NCBI GenBank assembly: GCA_948567375.1
Contig: OX419755.1
Location: 49,915,001-49,979,000 of the forward strand
From: Lunularia cruciata
Taxonomy: Eukaryota > Streptophyta > Marchantiopsida > Lunulariales > Lunulariaceae
Direction of reading: 5' to 3'
Length of the DNA: 64,000 nucleotides
Shown here: piece by piece, positions 44,095-57,100 of the stretch
How positions within the stretch are numbered: the first letter of the stretch is position 1
Layout: every line of letters begins with the position of its first letter
Notes under the pieces: model-generated
Seen by the model: the letters and a program-made list of their open reading frames with translations, nothing else
Databases searched by the model: none
Told to the model about the DNA's origin: nothing
Program-made: the position numbers and the translations under genes

Positions 44095-44800
44095 AACCCG
44101 CAAGTATCACTTTTGTGATAATCAGTAAGTAAAGTTTGTTCCGATAGAGATACAAGTCAGAAATGGTCAAATAGAAAGTCAAATAGTAACTAATCAATTC
44201 TTCTTGAGTTCATCTTTAGTCTCTCAGGTAGCAACTACACTCAGAAGAGAGTAACAAGCGCTCAACAACAATTCTTGTCACAAATTACACAACTATAATC
44301 ACAATTCTTCAATCTCTTCCTAATTCAACTTCAATTATGATGATTCAATTACTCCATCAAAGAAAGCTACTTCACTATGAAACAACTTTGCCTCAACATT
44401 GTGTTCCACACCTCCACTAAAGGCACAACTTGCTTGATCAAAATTGCTTTGCATTGACTCCATATTGCACTCATTAGTGCAAAATACTACCAACATTATA
44501 GTTCATCGTAGATCCATCAAGGCATTGCTTTGATTGCTATCCACTCAAAATCAAACACACACAATAAAATCAGAGTCACAAAATCCAACATCCAACAAGC
44601 TTACTAACTTGCACTTCAAAATTCTCCAAACACTCAAAGACACACATATAGGATTGACACACACACACATGATTGATACTCAAAATTAAGCTAAAATGAT
44701 GAGCACTAAGCTACATCACTTTGCTTTACTCAACTTTTGAACTATGAATACTGAACAACAACACACCACAAATGCCTCCTTTAAATAGGCTTTTCACTTG
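44095..44800 (-). repeat. Probable LTR of J-family element
   Basis: Starts at TGTGACAACCCGC. Its motif order matches the remnant at 12,900-13,400. It interrupts the pol of element G. The boundaries are inferred and no partner LTR was located with certainty. Confidence 0.4.
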
Positions 44801-44998
44801 ATAGTCATTAGCTAAAATACCATTCTACAACAACTTTACCAACCTATAGATCAAAATGCCAAACCACCTCTTCATATTTGCCTTTTCATATCTCAAATCT
44901 GTTTCGAATCCAATTTGATGTCTACCTCAACTTTGGCTTCCAAACCTAAGGTTCCTATAATCATTTCTCCTTCTTTAGGTCTATCTAATACTACCAAC

Positions 44999-46468
44999 TC
45001 ATACATTATTTCTACTATCTATTAAGTCTGAATTAGGTGCTCTATCCAACTCCTTTCTATCCAACCCACTCTCCTCTAATGCATCAAAAAACTTACCGAA
45101 AGACACTTGTACTCCTACTTCTATGACTTTGGACTTAAAGTCTTCCTCCATACTACTCCAAAGTTTGTCTAATTTTGATCTTAATAAATCTAATATGAGA
45201 CTCACATTGTATCCTACCTCTAACATCTTTCTATCTACATGATCTCTCAAGCAAATTAACAAACTATTCATGTCCATGTCCTTTGCCTTCCTCTTCCAAG
45301 TTTCCTACACAAGCAACTTCAATTCATGCAATCTTGCTTCCTCCAACTTCCCTTATGCTTCTATGCTCAACATCACGCTCATTCTCCCAACAATCTCTCC
45401 TACCAATACCAATGTATACCCACAAGTGCACTCCACCTTCAACTCTTCACAATATATCTTCAACTTGTCTTCATATTCAGCTGCAAGCATCTTCTTCTCC
45501 TCTACATATTGGGGAATTTGGCTTTCTGTACTTCTTACCAAACCCCACAATCTTTCTTCCTCCTGATGCCTGATTGTCAATTCCTACTGCCATGCTAGAT
45601 CTTTCTCTGCTGCCTTTGACCTTAAGCTCTCTAGCTCTTGCTCCATTACTGCTACGATAGCCTTCAAATGTATGACTTCAATGCAAGCTTCTCACACTTT
45701 GCTTCTCAACCTCTTGACTGCTATCTTTTGGTTCTTCAACTCTTTGGCTTGACAGTCAAGATCTCTTCCTCACTTCTCAAAACTCTCTTGCAAGTTCTCT
45801 AGAGTCTTCTTCTTTAATATTGCATCCACCCAAAGTTCTTTGGCTTCTTCTTCCCTTTAGGTTAACCTTTCCTTCAATTCTTGTGCTTCTTCAATCAAAT
45901 ACTTCATCACCTACAACTCATTCTTCACCTCTAGATGATCTTTTTGTATTTCCTCCTTCTTTTGCTTCAATTGCAACAACATACACACAACATTTGACAA
46001 GTACTCTACTCCGTTAAACTCTCCTACATCTTCTCAGCCTTTGTAGTCTACTTCCATCATTGCTTCTTCAACAAGTGCCTTACTCCAAAGTTGTGATCTT
46101 TGCACCTTCAAAGTCATATCTCCCAAGCTCTCTTCATCTTCCTTCACTTGGCTTGGACCTACAAGTGCAGCCTGCAATCTTTTCCTCAACCATACTCCCT
46201 TATTTACCACCTTCTTTGGATCTTTGTCCATCTCCTCTGTAGGTAACTCCAAATAAGGAGCATCTCCTCCTCCCATCTGATTGATTGCTAGATGGAACTC
46301 CTCATCATCTTCTCCCGCCCCTGCATCCACTGATTGCTGAACTTTGGGCTCACCTTCACTCTCATTGCTAGATTCACTTTGCAATGTGAGTTCTTCTTCT
46401 CCCAAGCCTTCTCTCTTAGACTCTATCTCACCTTTAGACTCTAATCCCAAAGAAAGGTCCATTGTCAC
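44999..46468 (-). pseudogene. Broken coiled-coil frame of J-family element
   Basis: Minus-strand frames from 46,468 down to 44,999 encode an acidic N-terminal part (Glu/Ser-rich, 46,468-46,034) followed by Leu/Glu/Lys-rich segments (45,580-45,353 and 45,277-44,999) with heptad-like spacing. Several stops break it. A related antisense segment occurs at 13,940-14,290 next to the same LTR-like sequence, so it travels with the element as an extra frame near its 3' end. I do not recognise a known domain. Confidence 0.45.
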
Positions 46469-47533
46469 TACCTCACTTCTTGGCTTTAGTCTTCTTATCT
46501 TTTGTGGCTAGAGAGTTAAAACCACTCCTTTGGGTTTAGTCCACTTCTTCATCTTTGGCCTAATTCCTACCACAATCTTCTTTTGTCCTATCCTGGCAAA
46601 GTGTCATTATTGGACCAAAGCTGCAAGATATATTGTTGCTCCTTATCATCCACTTCATGATGTAGATCTGGATAGAAATGTGAGACCATTCTATGCTTCT
46701 CCTCTACTTTTAGCAAGTTTAGCCCAAGGTGGAAATGTGCTGCAAATAGTACAAAGTAGCGAGGCAATGTATTTGTCCTCCTAATTAATGATCATTTGCT
46801 TGTCCTCTGATGGAAGTATTTTGCTCAATTCACCCTCTCTCTTGCAAACATTGGTGGAAGAACACCAATTTCTGCATGGTTACATATGTAGTTTTCTTTG
46901 GCTTGAACACCACCATAATCATCGTAACAATGCTTTGCTTTATGGATCCTGATAGGATTCTACCTTGTAGCCATTGTTCGTCCGTGGAGCAAAGAAAGAG
47001 TTTTTTACTCTTGCAATCTCTTCCAAAGCTTCACACTTCCTATATAAGGTGACTCCGGTGTCAGGGAATTTCTTTGGCCTTGAGAGTGCACCGGGCACAT
47101 GGCTGCGTGTGCTCCGTTTGTCTTTATTGTAGTTGATTTAAAGTTTCTCGTAGACTGACATTCTCTTCCTATTTTGGGTGTGTTAGAAATCTCAGCTCTG
47201 TAAGAGCTTGGGATTTTCTTTGTACCCTGAGGTTGGGTTTCCTGAGGGTTTTTGTTTGTCCTGGGCCTTCACAGAACTGGCCATCTGACGTGGTTTCAGC
47301 TATGGTTCTGGACCTGGCGGTTCCTAGAAATGGACTGGAGATTTTACAAACAACAAATAGTATTCTATTTGGGCTCAACCAGCACCCAGACTACTGAATT
47401 GAATCATTCATATAAACGGAATGAGAGCTCCTAAAAATGGAGTTTCCTTGATGCTTGTCACAGATCAAACACACCATTGTCTTAGGATTTGTCATTCATA
47501 AAAAATTCAGCTGCAAGGTTCACAAGTTTGGAC
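46469..47533. other. Unassigned repeat-like sequence
   Basis: No open frame of note. The segment 47,045-47,380 is less AT-rich than its surroundings and may be a separate inserted fragment. I see no gene. Confidence 0.35.
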
Positions 47534-48225
47534 TGTAACACTCATTTGTGCATGTGTATGGTATTGTGATATTTAGCTTGGTATTACAAGTACTTAAGAG
47601 ATATTATTTATATAGAGATAAAGGATGGTTCTATATTAGTCATGGTTAGCTAAAGTTAGTCATAGCTAAGATAGAGGGGACCTTACTTTAGAGGAAGTAG
47701 AAAAGATGAGCACCACTATTTTGGATTTTAGTGTGTTGACTTGGTATTATTCCTAGGTGTTTGGCTTTGAGGAAAGAGTTGAGAACTCTTGGGCCCGCAA
47801 GCCTTTTTGTTTTGGATTCTTCTTTAGTCCAAGGATAGCCGATGTGAAGGAATCCTTGACTTAGTGGTTGGGTCAAGATAAGACCACATGCTTAAGGGAA
47901 TATGCCCATGTGAATGGATATTCCTTTCTACTTTTTGACTTTACTTGACTTTTAGTCTAGTAACTTGAGTTACTACGGTAATTAGTAACTTTGGTACGTA
48001 ACTATTTCACAAGTATATAAACAAGGGGTGAGGAGGTACTCATCATCCTTTCATTTGCAACTATCTCTCTCTCATTGAGTTCTCTAGTGAGAAATGTCTT
48101 GAGTCTTGGAGTGTTAGCCTTGGAGGAGTATGATGGAGTTCGGGTTCCTTGCCTTCTTAGTCCATGGTGCGCTACCATAATAGCCATTAGAGGTTCATCC
48201 TGAGTGAGAGACAGGTTGGCTCACA
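47534..48225 (+). repeat. Solo LTR, D family
   Basis: About 690 bp, TGTAACACTC to GGCTCACA. It is closely similar to the inverted copy at 19,998-20,681. It includes a TATTTATATAGAGATAAAGG promoter-like stretch and GTATATAAACAAGG. I see no internal region or second LTR nearby, and no clear target duplication. Confidence 0.7.
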
Positions 48226-49679
48226 AGACAAGCCAAACAACTCCAGTTCATATAGTGTTTGCACTAAATTATGACAAAATCATTTCAGCCGGCGCTTTTC
48301 ACACACACTCTGTCCGAAAACAGTAAAGACAACTCACCCTCCGGACCTCTTCCTTCACCTCCGTCTTTGTGAGGAAACTGCTCAGTCAAACCACCAGCAA
48401 CCCTTTTCTCCTGCGAGAATTGTTTTGTCCCTTCCTTCACCTTTTAGTAGCACTCCCATCAATGCTTCTTTGCAAAGGTTTCTCTCCTTGACCAAAGATC
48501 CTTTCATGAAACATCCTCAGCTCTCCTGTTCATATAAATCAATTCTAGACCTCTTAACTATTCCACTCATTGCATAAAGCTTCAGCCACATTTTTTGTGA
48601 AAGACCCTATCTCCACACACTCATCTCTTCAATTTTCCACTTCTCAAAAAACCCTTGAGACATTTCCCAATCTCTTATTCCTTTGAACCTGTCCGCTTCT
48701 CCCTTCAGACTCCATTCACAAAATACTTCTTCCTCTTCTGTTTCTTTTTGTTGTTGCAAAGCACCTCACCTTTCAGAAAACTTCTATCAGCAGTTCAGTC
48801 CACAACTATCTTTGAATCTCTATTTTTTGAAGTCATGTGCCAGCATTTGCTCAGTCCTTCATGTCACATGTCAGCTTTTTCCTTGAAATTTCTTCTTGCA
48901 TCCACACCCATCAGCTCTTCAAATTCGAAATTTCTCTCCCTGGTCATGTCACTGCCCAAAGGCCTCTCAAGGCATTTCTCTCTCCTTCCTTTGTCCTGTC
49001 ACAGACCAGGAAAACAAAACCCTTGAAAAATTCCCCTCTCCTTCAATCTCCTTGCTCAGTCTAGACCTCGTCTTTCCCCAGATTTTTTCTCTTCCTGTCA
49101 CTCTTCTCCAAACCCTTGTTCAGGCAAAAGCTTTTCCCTTTGATACTTCTCCTATCCTTCTTGGCTCACTCTCAAAAATCTCGTACAACCAGGTCATTTC
49201 CCTTTTCAAAAATCTCTTCCCATAGTAACTGCTCCAAACCCTTTCAATTCCCCTTTCCTTTGTGTCTAGCTCTTCCTCCTCTCTCTCGATTTTCCTTCCC
49301 TTACAGTTCTAACTCTCTCTCTCTCTTCCCTTTTCTCAAAACCAATTTTGATACTCTCTGTCTTTCAGGAACCCTCTTCTTGATCCTTTGACCTTCCAAC
49401 TCAACATTCTGGATTTATTATTTTCTCCCTTGCCTTGCTCTCTATTCTTCTCCAAACCCTTGTCTTGTCTTCCCTTTCGACTTCCTGCTCTCTGGTGTTG
49501 AAACCATCCTGTTCAAATTCTTTCTCCTCGAGACTGAAACTTTCTTCTATTCTCTGGGAAAATTCCCTCCTACAGCCCTTCACAAAGTTCTCTCTCTCTC
49601 GTTATCATGCTTTTCTTTCAAAAGATCTCTCTGCAACCCATAGTCTCCAGCCTTTCCCATTCGAATTTCCTTCCCCTTT
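48226..49679. other. C/T-rich stretch before the minisatellite
   Basis: Strongly pyrimidine-rich on the plus strand. Open frames on both strands come from this bias (Ser/Phe/Leu-rich on plus, Glu/Arg/Lys-rich on minus), not from a recognisable protein. Confidence 0.5.
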
Positions 49680-50610
49680 GTCTGTCCAAGGCCAGATCGC
49701 CCCAAACTCCTTCTCTTCCTTCTCCTTCTCCTTTTCCTTCTCTTCCTTCTCTGTCCAGGGCAAAATCTCTGGAAAATTCTTCCCCTTCCTACTTCTCTGT
49801 CCAGGGGCCAAATCTCTTGAAAATCCTTCACCTTCCCACTTCTCTGTCCAGAGCAAAATCTCCCAAAAACTCCTTTTTCCTTCCCACTACTCTGTCTAGG
49901 GCAAAATCTCCTTAAAACTCCTTTTTCCTTCCCACTTCTCTATCCAAGGCAAAATCTCCCAAAAACTACTTTTTCCTTCTCTTCCTTCTCTGTCTAGGGC
50001 CAAATCTCTTGAAAACTCCTTTCCCTTCCCACTTCTCTGTCCAGGGCAAAATCTCCCGATTTACTCCAAAATCTCCCGATTTACTCCTTTTCCTTCTCAC
50101 TTCTCTATCTAGGAGCCAAATCTCCCGAAACTCCTTCCCCTTCCCTTCCTTCTCTGCCTAGGGCAAAATCTCTCGAGAATCCTTCCCCTTCCCACTTCTC
50201 TGTCCAGGGCAAAATCTCCCAAAAACTCCTTTTTCCTTCCCACTTCTCTGTCTAGGGCAAAATCTCCCGAAGAATCCTTGTCCCTTCCCACTTCTCTGCG
50301 CCAAGGCCAAATCTCTCAAAACTCCTTCCCCTTCCCACTTCTTTGTCCAGGGGCCAAATCTCTCAAAAATCCTTCACCTTCCTACTTCTCTGTCCAAGGG
50401 CCAAATCTCTCAAAAATCCTTCACCTTCCCACTTCTCTGTCTAGGGCAAAATCTCCCAAAAACTCCTTTTTCCTTCCCACTTCTCTATCCAGGGAAAAAT
50501 CTCCCAAAAACTCCTTTTCCCTTCACACTTCTCTGCCCAAGGGCCAAATCTCTCAAAAACTCCTTCCCCTTCTCTTCCTTCTCTTCCCCCTTCTCTGTCA
50601 CACTTGTCCG
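49680..50610. repeat. 44-50 bp minisatellite, about 18 copies
   Basis: Imperfect tandem array with the core CTTCTCTGTCCAGGGCAAAATC. Copies start near 49,681, 49,751, 49,795, 49,841, 49,890, 49,938, 49,988, 50,035, 50,102, 50,152, 50,197, 50,245, 50,293, 50,341, 50,388, 50,434, 50,482 and 50,530. Unit length varies between about 44 and 67 bp. Both strands stay open across several units, giving repeat peptides of about 16 residues such as GDFALDREVGR on the minus strand. Confidence 0.85.
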
Positions 50611-51850
50611 ACCAAAACTCAAAAAATCTCTCTTTTCACTTCCTATCCACCTGTCCAGACCAAACTCAAAAAATCTCCCTTTCCCTTGTCCTTCCTCAAA
50701 ACAGCCCCTCTCAAAACCCTTTTCTCTTTCTTTTCTTCATTACACATCATTAAAATGCTCAAAGCCCATTTGATCGAAGCACCAAATATAACTTCCAAGA
50801 CCTTTTGGCTCAAGAAGAAAAATGCACCAACTAAAATACTCTCACACATATTATCTGTTCAATGACACTCAAAGCATATTTGCAAGATTCCAATACCATT
50901 CACAAGCCACGGTTAGCATATCAAAAAATTAAGCTCCAAGTGTCGTGAAACACAAAGAAACTCTTGAGCTTAGGTATCACAAAGGAAAACTCTAGAGCTC
51001 ACCAAATGGCACCAACTCTGTGTGAATTGTTTTCTTGACGACACCGGCTGCATCTCTCGCTTCCTTCCTTAGGACTAACTTCCAATCCAACTTGGTCTAT
51101 CAAGCCTGATTCCCTCTCTTCTCCATTACTTCAAGTCCCTCCTCACAATTGCTAGCAGCGATCTCTAGCATGAAACCTAAAAAACTAACATTCCAGTTCT
51201 AGGCCAGAAATGTAATACAAAGTCTACTCAGGACCCCAATTTGTACCAACACATCTAATCTCCAAATTGCAAGGCTCTTTACTATGAGCAAAGGAGCTCT
51301 TCTTACTCTTCTTTGCCATTAATTGCTCATGAGTTCTTTGGCATTGGAAAATTATTCCCTCTTCTTGACATGAAACTCTAACCACCCCTTTTAGATTTTG
51401 GAGAATTTCACTCTTGATTGGCTTCATGACTTGCATTCTTGCAAGATGACTACTCAAAGGAGCAAGATATCTTCTTGGCATCTCTTATTCCCCTTGGAAA
51501 AATCTTAATTTTGTAGTGCTTTGAGAAGAAATCATTCTTTAGTTGATTTTGAAATTGACCTTCATTCCTTTTGCGTGTTTGTTTTTTGTCACTCTCATAG
51601 TATTCTTCTCCTACCTTAGCCATTTCTTTAAACATACCTTCTTGGCTGGCCTACCTTGAAGAAAAGTTGTTACAAATTCTTCATATCAGGTTGAACTTCT
51701 TGCTATGGAGATGCTCTTCTTTGGATCTATTTCTCTATGAGTCCTCTCTAAGTATTTCTTCCTCTGATCCAAAGGCAACTTCTTTGGGTTTACTCTGAAC
51801 ACAATTTCATTCTTTTCTTCTTCCTTTAGCTACAATTTGGTTTCTACAAT
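50611..51850. other. Degraded repeat sequence
   Basis: AT-rich, with short minus-strand runs (51,635-51,224) rich in Lys and Ser and no recognisable domain. This is the right end of the insertion into element G. Confidence 0.35.
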
Positions 51851-52560
51851 ACACCTCTTTTTAAAAACTCAACAAAAATGAAAATTGTGGGTACCACACT
51901 TTGGCTAAAAACAAAAAAATTATCTATACAAATTTCCATGAATTTTTGGAGGTAATCTTTAAAGATAATCATCATCTTTGGAAGGTTATAGGTGCATTAC
52001 GTAAGCCAAAGTGCATTTGGTTATAGGCATGGATTTCCCAATTAGTAGTAGAAGTAGTTATCCTTATCTTCTTCTCAAATAGAAACTTGGTTATACCTTA
52101 AAAATTCGTCTAGATAACTATAGCAAGCATGTCAAGCAACTTCATAGATGATAGCATTGGTGATGAGTAGCGGATTATTATCCTTCTTTGTGGTTGCATT
52201 CAATTTCTAAATTCTTGGTACATTGGGATTGGTTTCATCCTCTTCTTGAGCACCACCACAATAGGTGAAACCCATTCCCTACAAAGCACATAGAAATGAT
52301 ACTTGCCCAAAGATACTTATCTATTTTGTACTTCACTAGCAGTAAGTACTTTGGGTTGAAATTTGTACTATATTTGCCAAATTGGCACTATATCTTCTTC
52401 TAGATCAATGCAATGCTCAATAAATTGTCAAGGAATACTTGACATTTGTTCAATTTTCTAAAAAAAGATGTCTTAATATATCCAAAACAACATTGCATAC
52501 TCTTTATATTCGGCTTGGGACACATACTTATATATCTTCAAGATTTCCTCTTCAAGAACA
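51851..52560 (-). pseudogene. RT remnant of decayed gypsy element G
   Basis: Minus-strand translation keeps the reverse transcriptase order despite many stops: a YSYLDEF-like segment, then FKDYLQKFMEICIDNF where the catalytic box FxDDF is expected. It resembles the pol type of 41,748-44,094 more than F and is probably its displaced upstream part. Confidence 0.5.
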
Positions 52561-53329
52561 ATCACATATTGACAATCAATTAGATTGACATACCTTCCAC
52601 ATGACTGACTTGGCTCACTTTGAGTAGAGTTGGGTGCTCTTCTTGATCTTTGGGGGAGTTATTTCTTTTTTCATCTACTTTGTAGCACGCCAGGTAGTTG
52701 ACCGTGTCCTTCTCCAAAGAGCCTTTTGAGTTGTCCAAGGTATCATCTATGTAACCTCTTTTGATGATAATTTTTTTCCTAAGTGAGGAACCTTATTCCA
52801 ACACATTATAACTATCTTGGGACCTAAAGACTCATGATCTTGGAATTTCAGTTACTTGGGCTTCATAAAACTGGGGTCTGCTTATCAACACTAGATATCT
52901 TGTCTTGGTTACCGAGATGGAGAATGATGTAATTTAGCTAAAATGACGCATTGCCTATATGATCAACATGTAACAACATTCCCAAGACCAAGACTAAGAC
53001 AAGATAACCAAAAGACCTAAGGGTCTTTTGGATATCTTGTCTTGGTTACAAGCTGGAGAATGATATAATTGAGGAGAAATGGCATATTGCCTATATTGGT
53101 TAATATATTTGACAACATTCCCAAGGATCTTTTGTGGGTTTGACCTAAAAATTTGAGGATACAAAAAGTAGGTTCAAATGTAATGTATCTTAACTTGTGA
53201 TTTGTCTATTCATTTATCACATTAACTCTCAACCTAGAATTTATGTAAACTCATTGAATCATGCATCCATTGATCTTCACTTCTACTTTTGGAGAACCTA
53301 GATCCTCTAGTTCTATCTAAATTATAAGA
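52561..53329. other. AT-rich degraded sequence
   Basis: Two partial direct repeats of about 100 bp (around 52,895-52,990 and 53,025-53,115), sharing ATATCTTGTCTTGGTTAC and GAGAATGAT. Nothing else is recognisable. Confidence 0.4.
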
Positions 53330-54100
53330 AGGTTAGTGCAATAATATGGAGTAAGTAGACAAGTTAGTAGAAGCTAATTAGTTAGTAATTCAAGCTAAAT
53401 ATAACAAAAGGAACTAGCCTAAGAATATGCTAAAAGCATTGAGAAAGCTTGTTGGTAGAATATTCTAGAAGCACTTAGGAAGCTTCTTGGTGGGAAGCTT
53501 CTAAGAACTTTCCAAGAGTAGAGTAACTTGTATGTCAAGTTGATGGCTAGCTTATCTTACACGCCAAGTAAATGATTAGCTTAGCTTGCACTCCAAGTAA
53601 GATAGCTCCTAGAAAGAATCTTCCTTGGAAGCTCCTTGGGAGTCTTGTACCACCCAAGGTACCTATAAATACCCAAGCCAAGCTCAAGCTAGGAATTTGG
53701 AGTTTCACACACTTAAGAGTCCCAATGTGGTATTCCACTAAAGTCTTCCATTCTTCCATTTCTCTTTCAATTTTTTACATTGTTATTAGAGAAAGAATGA
53801 GATCGATAGAATCTATGGACCACCAAATCCATTTTCTCCAAACCATTGGAATTTTTGTATCCATTTATTACCAAATGTCATTTCACACAATTCATCATTT
53901 CAAGCTTTGTGTAGCATTTTTTGAATGTGACCACCTTGTTCAACGAACCATTGGTACTTCTAATTGTAGCTTATGAGGAGTAATGGATGAGTTGCATCTT
54001 ATTGTTAGCTTAGATAATTGCAAGTATGTAGTTTGATAGAGTAGTAATCATGTTTATGATGCTCAAAGTTATCACTATTATGCAATCACAAATTAAGCAC
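53330..54100 (+). repeat. 5' LTR of decayed gypsy element H
   Basis: The first part (ATAATATGGAGT to GGAAGCTTCTTGG) matches 58,205-58,336 in the same orientation, just before element B, so it is the LTR of an element whose 3' LTR was split by B. It contains TATAAATA at 53,664-53,671 as a likely promoter. The right boundary is approximate. Confidence 0.55.
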
Positions 54101-57100
54101 CTTACTCTATTGTTGGGAGAGAGAGATCATCAATAAAAAGAGCATGTAAAAGGAGAGAGTAGCATTTCAAGAAGGAGAAGAGAAAATTTGATTTTCAAAG
54201 CCAAAGGTATTTGAAGGCAAGAATCTCCTAAGTGCAATGGAGAATTTTATGTTTGATTGCAAATATTATTTTGTAGCTACAAATTTTCAAAATGAACACA
54301 AATAGATTCTCTTGGCTTCAAGCCAATTATTTGGAATGGCAAAACTATGGTGGTGATTCCGGGTGGAGCAAGCTCAATGGTAGTTTGTTGCCACAATCTT
54401 GACATGAGAGAAATTCAAGAGTGTAATAGTTGGGAGATTTTAAGCAATAAATGTTGCACGAGCTATACATATTAGTAAAGTTGAAAAAAATTGGTTTTAT
54501 GAGGAGCTACATTATTCAACACCATAATGAAAATTCTTGAAATATTAGAAGGTGAATCTTTGGTTTGATCTGGAGGGGGGCTTGAAATCATGCACCAAAT
54601 TGGAAGTGACCATGCAAGAATCCAAACACTTAGAAGAAACCATGCAATTTGCTAAACACTTTGATTCCTTGGTTGCCACAACTTGGTCTTGACCTAGACC
54701 TCCACAAAACCTACATACACACTACCAATGAGTAGAGGATCCATCATTGATAGAGATTGATGCCATCTAACATAGACACTTAGCACTATAAATAGAGAAA
54801 AATTATGAAAGAATGGTGGTTGCTTCCATTGCCATCAGATGTGATATCCCATTGTTGAATATACAATTGATAATGGATAACCTTGACCAATTGCCCAAAT
54901 TGAGTTCTTGGAACATAAGGATCAAAGAAACAAAGAACCCCAATATGAGATATTTAGCCACTTACTGGAAACTTGATTTGTTCCAATTGGATTGAAGGCT
55001 TACATGTTTAATACACTTGCAAGGTATGATATCCAATCATTAGGATTAGGATCCAACTATAGGATTTTGGTTAACTATGGAAGTTCAAAGAATTGCATGT
55101 TTATGCAATTAACAAAGGAATTATGTCTTCCTATCAAGCCAATATATAGTAGAAAATTGGTGATGACGGATAGAAGAAAGGGTTTTGCATTTTGTACCTT
55201 ACATCTTATTACATTCAAGGTTGAGAAGGAGTATTCAAAGTGTATGAGGTTTTTTGTACTCACTTACACTAAAATATCATTATAGGTTTGCCTTGGCTTG
55301 AATGTTATAAGGTTCAATTTGATTGGACCCAACTACAAATTCAATTACAATACCAAGGTAAGAATTATCAACTAAGTTGACTAGCATCTATGATTAAGAC
55401 ACCTAAGAATAGTCAATCCCAAGATGAGAATTTTGTCAATAAAATAGTTATAAACTAAGCTCTAGATAAAGATAATCATGTTTTTGCTATGTGGATCAAG
55501 CTAATTGCACAAGGAGAATTTGATGAGTGTAAGCAACCTCAACAAGCAATGGTTGACCAAATAGTGCAAGAGGTTTTAGATGAGTTTTTAAATGATATTC
55601 TAAAAGGGTTTTCTTTTGATCAATGTATATATGCCTTTCAAGATTGAGCTATTGCCAAGTAGTACTTATGTGAGTAGACCAATCTATAAGCTCTCACTAA
55701 AAGAGTTAGAAGAGCTTTGAACAACACTAACCAAGTTGCTGGAAGGATTTCAGATAACATAGTACATCTCCTTAGGGGGCACCAATACTCTATGTACCAA
55801 AGAAGGATGGAAAGAAGGATGGAGGACTTTGATTCAATATTGACTACCATAGCTTTAGTAAAAAAACCGTGAAGAATGCATAACCCTTGCCTTGAATTGA
55901 TGACTTGTTGGATTAATTGAGTGGAGTATGATACTTCTCTAAGTTGTATCTTCAAAGGGGCTATTGGAAAATCCACATTGATAGAAAAATGTGCAAAAAC
56001 TACCTTTTGCACAAGGTTGTGATATTTTGATTTAGAGAGTTTTTCCTTTTGGACTCACTAATACTCTGGTATTTTTCATGAATCAAATGCATCAGGTGTT
56101 GGATAGGCTAATGAATTGATATGTGATGGTATTTTTGGATGATACTTTAATCTACAATAAGATAAAAATAGAACACAAGAATTATGTAAGAGAAGTCCTA
56201 AGATGACTCTATTAAGGAAGTTCTACCACAAGAAGTCAAAGTGTACCTGCTGGCAGAAGGAAGTTACCTTGCATCATAAGGTTTCACTGCAGGGGATCAA
56301 GATGGAAGAATAAAAAATCAAGGCTATTGTCAATTGGCTTAGGGATGACATAGAAGTTTGGGCATCCAATGAATTGGTAAGTTTTTATCAACAATTCATC
56401 CACTACTATGCTCATGTGACTGCACCATTGACTAATCTCTTGGGGACAGCATCAAGCTTTCAATGGAACACCAAGCATGAAGAAGCATTTAAGAAACTAA
56501 AACATATGGTGTCTTCATGATCCATCCTCCAACCATATGATCCTCAACTAGCTTGTGTAGTTGATTTTGATGCTTCTAAAATTGCAATTAGAGCTATGTG
56601 GTAACAAGAATTTCTAGATAGATTATATTCCATTATCTTTGTGTCTTGCCAACTAAACACCATATAAAGGAGTTACTCTACTTGGGATCAAGAAAAAATA
56701 GCAATATTATATACCAAAAATGCATGGAATTATTATTTCTTGGAGAAACAAGTGGTCATGCAAACCAATCACCAACCTTACATTTTGGAGCATATGAAGA
56801 GTTGTCATCATTGATGAGAGAAACAACTACAATTTTTTGACATCAAGCTTGAATACAAACCAAAAAAGTTCCATCGCCAAGCTTAAGAATAGCCAAACAA
56901 CAAAACAATACTCATACCACTTGTAGGCCCAAACAGGCAAACAAGAAAAACAAGCCAAGACCTTATGACAAAAGAAAATCCAAAGAAAGCTTGAATCCTT
57001 CTAGCACAAGACTATTTGGAGAAGTGCTATGCAATTTCAAAAATATTAATTTGAGGGCCCTAGAATATTTTTCTTGGATACCACAGAACCAAAATACTGT

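Noticed and set aside
49435-50865. Long Ser/Pro/Lys-rich frames and their antisense Glu/Arg-rich frames
   Set aside because: They follow the minisatellite and C/T bias. No domain, and several alternative frames are equally open.
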